From: Oscillospiraceae bacterium
Lineage (GTDB): Bacteria > Bacillota > Clostridia > Oscillospirales > Oscillospiraceae
Assembly: GCA_017458825.1 (NCBI GenBank)
Contig: JAFSZX010000006.1
Span: forward strand, 1-48,794
Length of the DNA stretch: 48,794 nucleotides
Direction of reading: 5' to 3'
Below are positions 30,978-40,700 of the stretch, in pieces. Positions within the stretch are counted from its first letter, which is position 1; every line of letters begins with the position of its first letter. A model generated the notes under the pieces. It was not told where the DNA came from. It did no database searches and saw nothing but the letters and a program-made list of their open reading frames with translations. A program made the position numbers and the translations under genes.

Positions 30978-31106
30978 TTACTGCAAAGGACCCCAAAGCT
31001 CTGTTTCTTCCTGCGGTTTGCCGGAAGCGGGGCTGGTGCGGATGACGCCTTGCTCCGACAGATGTTTCTCATGCCATACAGGGGCTTCATACGGTTTCTT
31101 TTCCAT
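30978..31106 (-). CDS. Small 42-residue peptide of a YxxP...(I/V)xxxS family
   Basis: A short frame beginning MEKKPYEAPVWHEKHL and ending ETELWGPLQ, with GAGGAGAGAGGGA before ATG 31106. It sits 29 bases after the YtcP-like permease gene and 35 before the M81 gene, in the same operon. Tyr6-x-x-Pro9 and VIRTS (21-25) match the 38-residue peptide at 25465-25581 with identical internal spacing. No transmembrane or leader features. It could be a signalling or modified peptide, or a small partner protein; function is unknown. Confidence 0.7.
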   Translation of the reverse strand: MEKKPYEAPVWHEKHLSEQGVIRTSPASGKPQEETELWGPLQ

Positions 31107-31135
31107 TTCCCTCTCTCCTCGTTCCTATATTTCGA

Positions 31136-32038
31136 TCAGCCCTTCAGCGAGCCGATCATCACGCCTTTTTCAAAGAACTTCTGCACGAAGGGATATACGA
31201 CCAGCATGGGCACCGTGGCCACCACCACCAGGGAATACTTCATGGCGTCTACCTGGTTGGCGATGCCTGCCAGCACCTCCGAGTCCGCGATCTGGGTGGC
31301 GTCGATGCGGGTAGCGGAGAGAATCTCCTGCAAAATGAGCTGCAAGGGGAACAGATTGCGATCGCGCAGATAGATAAGGGGCGTAAAGTAGGCGTTCCAG
31401 TGCGCCACCACACAGTAGAGTAGGATAACGGAGATCACCGGCTTGGACAGCGGAATGACCACCTTCAAGAGATAGCCGAAGTCGGAAATGCCGTCCAGCT
31501 TCGCCGCCTCCAACAGATCGTGGGGGATGCTGTTCTGGAAGAACGTCCGCATCACGATCATGTTGCCGGTGCTTAAAGCGCCGAGGATCAAAATCACCGC
31601 CCGGGTGTTGGTAAGGCCCAGACCCGATACCAGAATGTAGCTGGGGATCAAGCCGCCGCCGAAGAACATGGTGATGATCACCAGCGTCATGATGACCTTC
31701 CTGCCGCTGAAATCTCGACGGGACAAGGGATACGCCATCAGCATGGTGACGATCAGGGAGATGATGCTGCCGAACACCGTGTAGAAAAGGGTGTTGGCAT
31801 AACCCGACCACACCGCCTTGTGGGAAAACACGATCTTGTAGCCGCCGATGCCCGGCTCCACCGGCCACAATAGCACCTTGCCGGTGGATACCGCCGTGCC
31901 GGAGGAGAAAGAACAGGACACGATGTAGATCAAAGGATACAGCACGATGACGAGCCAGAGGAGCACGATGGCGACCAATACGGCGTTGAACACGTCGTCG
32001 GAGCTCATCGGTTTCTTTCTTTTTACAGCCGTTGTCAC
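31136..32038 (-). CDS. ABC importer permease, YtcP/LplC type (CUT1-like)
   Basis: A 300-residue inner-membrane protein with six hydrophobic segments. The EAA loop LLEAAKLDGISDFGYLLKVVIPLSKP (about residues 190-215) is where the ATPase docks. It pairs with the LplB-type permease 12 bases upstream and the lipoprotein at 44423-46057 to import an oligosaccharide or similar ligand. No ATPase gene is present, so a shared MsmX-like ATPase is expected, as established for CUT1 systems in Bacillus. Start is GTG 32038 with GGGGGTGGG as ribosome binding site. Confidence 0.9.
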   Translation of the reverse strand: MTTAVKRKKPMSSDDVFNAVLVAIVLLWLVIVLYPLIYIVSCSFSSGTAVSTGKVLLWPVEPGIGGYKIVFSHKAVWSGYANTLFYTVFGSIISLIVTMLMAYPLSRRDFSGRKVIMTLVIITMFFGGGLIPSYILVSGLGLTNTRAVILILGALSTGNMIVMRTFFQNSIPHDLLEAAKLDGISDFGYLLKVVIPLSKPVISVILLYCVVAHWNAYFTPLIYLRDRNLFPLQLILQEILSATRIDATQIADSEVLAGIANQVDAMKYSLVVVATVPMLVVYPFVQKFFEKGVMIGSLKG

Positions 32039-32050
32039 GTTCCCACCCCC

Positions 32051-33016
32051 TTACACCAGCGACACTTCGTTGTCGGTCATCTTCTTGGTGGTGAAGTTCA
32101 CCGTCAACAGCAAAATCATATTGATCACGGAGTTGAACAAACCCACAGCCGCGCCGTAGGAGAAGTTCTTGAAGCTGTTCATACCGTTTTTATAAACGAA
32201 AGTGGAGATCACTTCCGACGTACTCAAGTTCACAGAGGACTGCAGCAGATACGCCTTCTCAAAGCCTACGGAGATAATGTGTCCGCACCGCAGGATGAAG
32301 AGAATCGCGATCGTAGGCATAATAGAGGGCAGGTCCACGTGGAGAACGCGCTTGAAACGGGACGCGCCGTCGATCTTCGCCGCCTCGTGGAGATCCTGGG
32401 AAACGGACGAGAGCGCCGCCACGTAGATGATGGAATCCCAACCCATCTGCTTCCACACGCCCGACCAAACGTAGATGTGGCGGAAGGAGCTTGCCAGCGC
32501 CCGGAAGTCGGTGGGATAGCCGCTGCCGCCGAATAAGCGGTAGAAGTTGCCGTAGATACCGCTGATGGGACTTAAGACCATCAACGTAATATTCACCATG
32601 ACGGTGATGGAGATGAAGTGCGGAATATAGGAGATGGTGCTGGCGGTATTCTTGAGCTTTTCACTGCGCAGCGCGTTCAAGATCAGCGCGAAGACGATGG
32701 GCAGCGGAAAGCCGACGATCAGCGAATAGAGGGACAGGATCAGCGTGTTGGAGAACACCTGCTTGAACTGGACGCTGGAGAGGAACTTATTGAACCACTT
32801 CCAGCCTACCCAATGGCTGCCGGTGATGCCCAGCTTGGGACTATAATCCCGAAAAGCGATCTGCACGCCGTACATGGGTCCGTAGTGGAACAGCAGCAGA
32901 TACGCCAGAGGGATCAGTACGATCAGATAGAGCTGCCAGTCCCGGGCGATCCGATGCAGCAGACTCTTGCGCCGGGATAGTACAGGTTTTGCCTGTGCGC
33001 CTCGTTTTACCGTCAT
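32051..33016 (-). CDS. ABC importer permease, LplB type (CUT1-like)
   Basis: A 321-residue permease with about six membrane segments; the first (WQLYLIVLIPLAYLLLFHY) and the following PMYGVQIAFRDYSPKLGI are characteristic of LplB/YtcP-partner permeases. The EAA loop is LHEAAKIDGASRFKRVLHVDLPSI. It forms the channel with the next gene. Start: ATG 33016 with AAGGA upstream; a longer frame reaching 33109 would overlap the preceding MBL gene and has no ribosome binding site. 22 bases separate it from that gene. Confidence 0.9.
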   Translation of the reverse strand: MTVKRGAQAKPVLSRRKSLLHRIARDWQLYLIVLIPLAYLLLFHYGPMYGVQIAFRDYSPKLGITGSHWVGWKWFNKFLSSVQFKQVFSNTLILSLYSLIVGFPLPIVFALILNALRSEKLKNTASTISYIPHFISITVMVNITLMVLSPISGIYGNFYRLFGGSGYPTDFRALASSFRHIYVWSGVWKQMGWDSIIYVAALSSVSQDLHEAAKIDGASRFKRVLHVDLPSIMPTIAILFILRCGHIISVGFEKAYLLQSSVNLSTSEVISTFVYKNGMNSFKNFSYGAAVGLFNSVINMILLLTVNFTTKKMTDNEVSLV

Positions 33017-33038
33017 AGTAGTCCTTCTTTCTTTTCTT

Positions 33039-34658
33039 TTACTCTCGTTTTTTGTTGTCGCCGACAGACCCAACGGGTCGCGTTTCGTCCCGGTGATATT
33101 TCCAATCACGGGGCGGAATCCGCACCGATTCGCCTACCCGATAGGGAAACGTCAGCACCCTCGTCCCGTCGCCCCACGCAAACCACTCCGCCACCTTGCT
33201 CTTGAGGTAGTCGTTTTGTTCCTTCTTTCGGAGCTTCGACGTGTCGTAGCACGGATAGAGCGCGGTTTTTACAGAGCAGAAATCGGTGAATTCGTTCCGG
33301 ACATTGCTGCCGTGGTGCAGTACGCTCATCACGTCTACGGCCATAAACGCGGAGGTGTAGTTCTCCATCAACAGTTTCATACCGCTCTTATCGCCGTCAC
33401 CGGCAAGCAGTATTTTCTGCCCCTCCACGGTAAAGAGCAGCCATGCGGACGTATCGTTCAGATCTCCGGTACAGCTCTCAAAGGGGATCAGCTCCTGGGC
33501 AAGCAGTACGTCCACCGTTATATCCGCAAAGTAGTACCGTTCCCCGGTACGCAGGCGGTAAAACGGCGTGGGCACTCCGGCGGCGGTGCGTATCTTGTCG
33601 GGCATCCGGTGGATCAGACCCATACTGCCAAGACCCGCGTGATCCAGCGCCAGCATATCCACCGACGGCTGGCTGAAATACACGCCCTCCACGGTGATGC
33701 GCTCACCCCATTCGCCGTTGAGCGCCAGCTCCATCAGTACGCCGCAGTGGTCTCCGTGGCCGTGGGAGATGAACCAGCCCTCGATCACCGGCTTTTCCCC
33801 TGCCGGCGCCAGCTGTTCCAGATAATCCACCAGATACGGCACGTCCTGCCGCAATCCGCCGTCGCTTACAAGAAAATGTCCGTTTTTCAGCTGAATGACA
33901 AAGCTGTTGCCGAAATGCCACAGTTCCAACATGTGAAGCGAGGTACGCAATCCCGGCACGAAGCCGCCGCGCCGGGCGGGATCGTCCGTAAGATAAGGAG
34001 ACGGAGGCGCCTGCTCCTCCCCCACCGTGACGTACAGTCTATGGCTGGGCGCGGTGTACAGTGCGCACAGGGTACGCGTATCTTTGGTAAAAAGCGCCGT
34101 GAACACGGCGTCCGCCAAGCCTGCGCCGTTATCATATTGCTTTCCCCATCCGTCCCGACACACCGCCGCCAACAGCGCGTCGTACTCCGACCGTGCCGCG
34201 TTCTCCGTCAGGGCGATGAAATTGCCTTCGCCGCAGTCCCTTGCGGGTTGTGCTTCCGGCAGCGCCACGTCCCGAAACAGGTCGCCCGGTTCGCGGATAC
34301 GGTACGGCGGCACCAATGACACGGACACGTAGAGCTTGGGATTGAGGAACGCGTGGTTTTGGAAATCGTAGTAGATGACCTCCAGCAGCCGTCGATCCTT
34401 GCGGAAAAGTGTGATGTTGTCCGCAGGAATCGGTATGCCGTCATATCTGACGATCAACTGCCAGCCGGCGCTCTCCACCGTCTGCAAATAAGCGTGGTAT
34501 TCTTCTATGTTGACGTAGTTGGTCAACTGGAAAAAGCAGTCGCCCCGCTCCTCCACCGGATGGGTCTCACCCTGCGCCGTCACCAGCGGCGGAACGTCCG
34601 CAAAGGCGTCCTTTTCAAATAGCAGCCGCTCCTCATCGGATAAGAGTTTCAGTTCCAA
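33039..34658 (-). CDS. MBL-fold hydrolase without signal peptide, N-terminal duplicated module
   Basis: A 539-residue protein. Residues about 40-115 and 145-215 are two copies of a Y...YL...G(W)-type module also found in the other two MBL proteins of this cluster. The MBL domain (about 250-520) has QLKNGHFLVSDGG, SHGHGDHCG with the metal set His299-x-His-x-Asp-His304, LLAGDGDKSG and LHHGSN, resembling the ComEC-type MBL group. No signal peptide, so it is probably cytoplasmic. Start TTG 34658 with GAGGAGGAG upstream. It lies between the giant membrane-anchored protein and the importer permeases in one operon. Substrate unknown. Confidence 0.82.
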   Translation of the reverse strand: MELKLLSDEERLLFEKDAFADVPPLVTAQGETHPVEERGDCFFQLTNYVNIEEYHAYLQTVESAGWQLIVRYDGIPIPADNITLFRKDRRLLEVIYYDFQNHAFLNPKLYVSVSLVPPYRIREPGDLFRDVALPEAQPARDCGEGNFIALTENAARSEYDALLAAVCRDGWGKQYDNGAGLADAVFTALFTKDTRTLCALYTAPSHRLYVTVGEEQAPPSPYLTDDPARRGGFVPGLRTSLHMLELWHFGNSFVIQLKNGHFLVSDGGLRQDVPYLVDYLEQLAPAGEKPVIEGWFISHGHGDHCGVLMELALNGEWGERITVEGVYFSQPSVDMLALDHAGLGSMGLIHRMPDKIRTAAGVPTPFYRLRTGERYYFADITVDVLLAQELIPFESCTGDLNDTSAWLLFTVEGQKILLAGDGDKSGMKLLMENYTSAFMAVDVMSVLHHGSNVRNEFTDFCSVKTALYPCYDTSKLRKKEQNDYLKSKVAEWFAWGDGTRVLTFPYRVGESVRIPPRDWKYHRDETRPVGSVGDNKKRE

Positions 34659-34681
34659 GTAGTTCTCTCCTCCTCTACGGT

Positions 34682-34722
34682 GCTCCGCCGTGCCGAAGGA
34701 TACTCCTCCGGCACGGCGGAGC
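34682..34722. other. Strong intercistronic hairpin without T run
   Basis: GCTCCGCCGTGCCG (34682-34695) and CGGCACGGCGGAGC (34709-34722) form a 14-bp perfect stem directly after the giant gene stop and before the MBL gene ribosome binding site. With no T tract it probably protects the 8-kb transcript or marks a processing site. Confidence 0.7.
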
Positions 34723-34725
34723 GGT

Positions 34726-37700
34726 TCACTTCGTCAGGCAGCGTAATGCCGGAGCCGCGCTGTCCACCGTGATCCATACCGTTTCGTAATCCAGCGCGGA
34801 GGCGCTGATCTTGGCGCTCTCACCTTGCAACTGCTCCGCTGTCAGCACGGTCAGCGTGCCGGTGGCGCTGCCGCGGCCCAGACCGTTGGTGCCCGGGTCG
34901 GACAGAGCGTACACATCGCTCATCGTCACCTTTATCAGCTCGCCGTCGCCTGCCACAGCGCCGGTATTACCGCCGCCGCTGACAACCGAGCCGGTGATCA
35001 GCGTACGGGTAAGCTCACATTTGGCGCCCGTTTGACCTGCCAGCGCCACGATTCCGGCAACGCTCATACCCGTCTTGTCGGTACTTACCGTGCCGCTCAT
35101 CAGACAGTCGGTCACGTACAGTTTATTGCTGCTCAACACCACCGAGCCGACAAAGCCTGCGATCTGGCCCTTTTCATCCGTCTGGCTCTCGTGGGTGGTC
35201 ACCGTGCCGTCAAACTGGGTTTGGGACACAGTCACCGTAACGTTCGCCTGCCGCACGGCGCCCAGAATACCGCCCACGTTGCGCGCCTTTTGCGCCATGA
35301 CCACCGTCGCGGCACAATAGGTCTTCTCTACCGTGCCGTTGGCGGCAAAGGTACCTACAACGCCGCCCAGCTCATAGGCGCCGGCGGAATATACCGTGCC
35401 GGTGACCGTGCAGCCGGTGATGGTACAGCCGGTGCTTTTCACCTGACCTGCCACACCGCCGATCGAGCCGCTGGTGTTCCCGTCTGAGGCGGTACCCGTG
35501 ACCGTGCCGGTCACCGTACAGCCGGAGATGGTGCAGTTGGCGGCGGTGATCGTACCTGCTATGCCGCCGGTGAGGGTCGTGCCGGTCACCTCTCCGCTAA
35601 CCGTGTTGCCGGAGATCGTTACGCCGGATCTTGCGACCCAGCCGACCACGCCGCCCGCTTGAGAGGCCGCAGCGGTCACCGTGCCGGTCATCACGTTGTC
35701 AGAGATCACTGCCGTGCCGCTGTTTGCACACGCGCCCAGCAAACCGCCCACGCTCATCTTTTGTGCGATCACGGCGCCCGCCATGCGGCAGTCTGTCAGC
35801 GTCAACGCGCCCAGCGAACCGCCCACGATACCGCCGACCTGACCGCCGGTGGAACGCACCGTCACGTCGGACGATACGGTCACGCCCGAAATGGTGGCGC
35901 CGGTGGTATGGGTGTTGCCCGCGATAGCGCCCACACGGGAGATGCCGCTGCTATCGCTATAGGTAGAGGCGATATAGCTGTTTGAAAGCGTAAAGTCTTT
36001 CACCGTGCCGCCGCCGTTGACCCACGCGAACAGTCCGGTGCCCATGGTGCTGTGATTGCTCACGTATACGCCGCGCACCGCGTGACTCTGTCCGTCAAAG
36101 ATACCCTGGAACGGAGTGTTCTTCCGCCCCACCATGGGCCAGACGATCTCCGGCTCGATCTCCCCTGCCGTCCAGTAGGGGTTCAAATCGATATCCGCGC
36201 CCAGCTTCACCGTTTTCCCTGCGAAGCTCACGCTCTGGGACAACTGGGCAAAGCCCAGGAACTGGGAGGCGGTGGTAAGTATGAACGTGTCCTCGCCGGC
36301 ATCGTACCAATCGGTGACGGGTGAAACGGCTTCCGGCGCGGGAAGCGTTTCGCCGGTGTAGAACGCCAGCAGGACCGGCATGCCGTCCGCCACAGCGCCC
36401 CAATAAGAGGTCACGTTAAGTTTGGTGTTCTTGAAGCAGTTTGCGCCCTTCATATCCGCCGAGGCCAGCACGGTGCCGCTGTTGGTCATATTGGCGCCGG
36501 TCAGCCCGATACCGTCGGTATCCGCGGCACAGCTCTCCGCCGCGGCATAGCTGTTGACGATCTGGCCGGTCATATTCTTGGCGCTGCCGATAAACGCGCC
36601 GCTATATCCGCCGCCGGTCACCGTGCCGGTCACCAGTGTGTCGGAAACCGTGACCTTGGCGCCGCTCGAGGAGGCGGAGGCTACGACGCCGCCCGTCACC
36701 TTCGCCGCACCGACAGCGGTAACGCTGCCGCTCATCAGACAGTGTTCCACCTGCGCGACGGACGTGCCGTTGACTGCCGTGCCGATCAAGCCGCCGATCT
36801 GTCCGTTGGCGCCGGTCCCGTCGGTGCAGATCACCTGCCCGTCAAACTGGCAGTTACGCAGTACGGTAACAGCCTCATTCCGGACGGCGCCGATGAGTCC
36901 GCCCTGATTGATCCCGTTGGACGAGGAGATGATCGCGTCGGTGTACACCTTTTCTACCGTGCCGCCGAAGCTCACACCTGCCACGGCGCCCAGCTCATAT
37001 CCGTTGCCGGCGATATAGGCGTTGGTGATCTTCAAATTGCACACGGTGCCGCCGCTGATCCCGGCAATAAGACCGGCCCGGGAATAGCCGCTTTGATCCT
37101 TCTCGCGCACGGCGTAAACGCCGGAGATGGCGTGTCCCTGCCCGTCCAGCGTACCTCTGAAGTTCACCCCGGTATTCATCACGTGCCACGGATCCTCCGG
37201 CGCGTCCGCACCTGCCGTCCAACCGGGGTTGAGATCAATATCCGCATCCAGTTGCAGCGTAATGCCGCCGAAGCCGCTCTTATCGGACAGCAGGGCGATC
37301 CGTTCCAGCTGTTCCTTGGTGGAGATCACGTAGGTCTGCTCTGTGGCATCGTTGCTGCCCAGCGGCAGAGATACCGCGTTATCCAGCGTAAGGCTCGCCG
37401 CGCTTCCCTTATCGCCGCACACCTTGGAGGCGGACGTTCCGTTCACGCCGATCGAGTCTATGATCGCGACCTCACCGGAGCCGACGTAGCCCAGAATGGT
37501 ACCGGCTCTGGCGCCCGATGTGATAGCACCTGTGGATACGCACTCCTCAATGGACACGGTCGCGCCGGTCACCTGCGCCAGAATACCGCCCGCCATCTGA
37601 CCGGCCTGGTCGATCGTACCATCAAAGGTACAGCCGGACACGGTCAATGTGCCCTTGGTGGCGTAGCCCATCACACCGCCGCAACGGCTGGGTGTGCCGC

Positions 37701-40700
37701 TTGCGCTGATAACGGCGGAGCTGGCGCAGTCCTTCACGGTCACCGCCACGTTGGCGGCGCCTGCCTGCTCGCCGATCGCGCCGCCCACGTTCTGCGTACC
37801 GGTAATAACGGTGGAAACGGTACAATCGGTCAATACCACTTCACCGGCGCGGCTGATGTAGCCCATCACGCCGCCCACACTCTGGGTGCCGGTAACCGTG
37901 CCGGTGACGGTACAGCCGGAGATCTGGATGGCGCCGCTGTTCGTCGCCGCGCCCAGCAGACCGCCTACGCTCTTGCTCTGGGCAAGTACGGTGCCTTCCA
38001 TGGAGCAATCCGTCAGTGTCAGGTCGCCCAGGGCGCAGCCTACCATGCCGCCCGCCTGACTGCCGGCGACCTGTACCGTCACGTCGGACGATACGGTTAC
38101 GCCGGAGATCACAGCGCCGGTGGTGTGGGTATCGCCTGCTACGGCGCCCACACGGGAGATACCGCTATCGTCGCTGAAGGAGGCGATCAGGTAGCTGTTC
38201 GCCAGAGCGAAGTCCTTCACCGTGCCGCCGCCGTTAACCCATGCAAAGAATCCTGTGCCCATCGTGCTGTCGTTATTGACGTACACGCCGCGCACGGTGT
38301 GCCCCTGTCCGTCGAAAGTGCCTTGGAAGGGGTATTTGCTGTTGCCTACCATCTGCCAGATCTGTGCGGGCGCCTCGGCGGACGCCGTCCAGTCGGGGTT
38401 GAGGTCGATATCGGCGCCCAGCTTCACCGTCTTACCGGCAAAGTTGTGATCAGCGGAGAGGGCGGCAACGCCCAGTAACTGCGCCGCGTTGGTAATGATA
38501 AAGGTGTCTTCGCTGTCGCTGTACCAGCTTACGTCGGGTCGCAACAGCTTGCTCACGTCTACGGCCGTGCCGTTGTAGAACGCCGCCAGCACGGGCGTGG
38601 CGCCGTCCACCGCCGCCCAGTAGGGTTTGGCGGTGAAGTCAAGCTGTGTATTCTGATACCCCTGTCCGCCCAGGAGCGCCGCGCGTTTGATCGCCTGTGC
38701 CGTGCCGCTGGCGGCGGTGCCGTAACCGATGACCTTGACGCCGCTGTCCGATGCGGCGTATACATTGGTGGTGTTCAGCTTCAGCCATTTGGCGTTGCCG
38801 ACCACGGAGCCGGTCCGTCCGCCGCCGCCGGAGGTCACAGTACCGCTGACCAGCGTATCGCTCACATAGGCGGTGGCGCCGTCTTGTGACGCGCCGCAAG
38901 CCACGCCGCCCATGCTCAACGCGGCGCCGCTATATACTTTGCCGCTCATGAGGCAGTTCTCCACACGCAGTACGGTGGCGGTGTTGACTACCATGCAGGT
39001 GAGCCCTCCGACACTGCCGCCGCTGCCTTCCAGCATGCAAAGCACCTGTCCGTCAAACTGACAGTTGCGAACTGTGGTGGTCTTGTCACCTCTGGCGCTG
39101 CAAATAAGTCCCGCCATAGAGCCGCCCTTGGGTGAGGTGACGATGGCGTTACTGTATACGTTTTCCACCGTGCCGCCGTAGGACTGCCCCACAAGGGAGG
39201 CAAGGTCACTGGAGGTACTGGTGACGTAGCTGTTTACAAGGCGCAGATTCTTCACCGTGCCGCCCTGCAGTACGCTGATAAACGCCGTAGCCGAGCTGGC
39301 GCCGCCGTCCATATACACGCCGGACACGGTGTGACCCTGCCCATCCAGCGTACCGGCAAAAGAGGAGATCCCAGTCCAGCTATTCGCCGGCGCACTCTCG
39401 CCCCACGCAGAGGCGTCGCCGCTGTTGAGAACGATATTCGCGCCCAACTTCACCGTCTTACCGGCAAAATCGTCGGTATAGCACTTGATGGAAAGGCCGT
39501 AAAGATCTGCCACGGAGTCTACGATCAGTGTCTTGGCGGATGCTTTATACCAGCTCACGTCGATCATCTTCTGGGTCGACGCGGTGGAAAGCGGCTCCCT
39601 TACAAAGCTCTTCAGACCGGGGCAGGCGCCCTCGCGCGGCGCCCAATAGTTGGCAAAGTCCAGCGTCGTCCACCGATAGCCGTTCAAGCCTGTGAGATTC
39701 TCCGTGCTGATGGGGATGGCGCTGCCCTGCAGTTCCTCATCCAGCACCTGTGCCTGCTTGGCGGCGGAGACGAACTGGCCGTTCTTCCCCAGCGCCACTT
39801 TACTGTCGGCATAGCAGTTGGTGATGGTCACCTTGCACTTGGTGTACATGGTGCCCATGATGGCGCCCTTATAGTACGGGTTACCGCACTTGAGGGTACC
39901 GGCGCTCAGACAGTCGTTGATGGTCGCGGTGGTCTGGTTTTCCACGGAAGCGACGATGCCGCCCACCTTGGAGCCCCTGCCGGTGACGTCCGTTTCGATC
40001 ACGCCGGTAAAGAGGCAGTGGGCAAACGTGTTGGTGCCTTTGAGCACACCGCCCGCGATACCGCCGGCGTAGTAGCCGTATTCCTCACCGATGCCGCGGA
40101 TGGAGCCGTCAAACCACAGATTCTGGAAGCGGTTGGACGCGTCCACGTTGACCTGACCGATCATGCCGCCGTTCTCGATGCCGCGGGCGCGGATGATGGC
40201 GTTACTGTAAATGGTATCCAGTTTGCCGCCGCCGCGTCCGACAATGGAGCCGGACAGACCCAGTATATTTGATTTATCCCGATAACCCAGCACATCGAAG
40301 AAGCTGTTGACCAGCCGGAAATTCCGCACCGTCGCCGTCTTGGACGTTTTGGAAAAGAGTCCCAGCACCGCCTTTTCCCGCTGGAACACGCCGGAGATGG
40401 TGTGACCCTGCCCGTCGAAGGTGCCGCTGAAGGTGCTCATGGGGATCATCCGCCAATAGGGTTCGCTGCTGCCCCATGTAGAGGCGTCGCCGCTGTTGAC
40501 GGTGATATCCGCCCCCAGGCGCACCGTTTTGCCTTTAAAATCCGTCGTCCAGGAGAGCATGGTAAAGCCGATGAAATCCCGGCGACTGTAAATAGTGCCG
40601 CCGCCGGCTTCGGCGTCATACCAGTCAAAGCTATATACTTTGCTCAAGCCGGACGTGCTCACCTTGTCGCCCGTGTAGAATGCGGTGAGAACAGGGGTGC

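Noticed and set aside
33017..33109. 31-residue N-terminal extension of the LplB-type permease
   Set aside because: It would overlap the MBL gene by about 70 bases and has no ribosome binding site; ATG 33016 does.
32967..34319. Plus-strand open frame of 450 codons opposite the MBL gene
   Set aside because: Antisense shadow of a gene with intact metal-site motifs.
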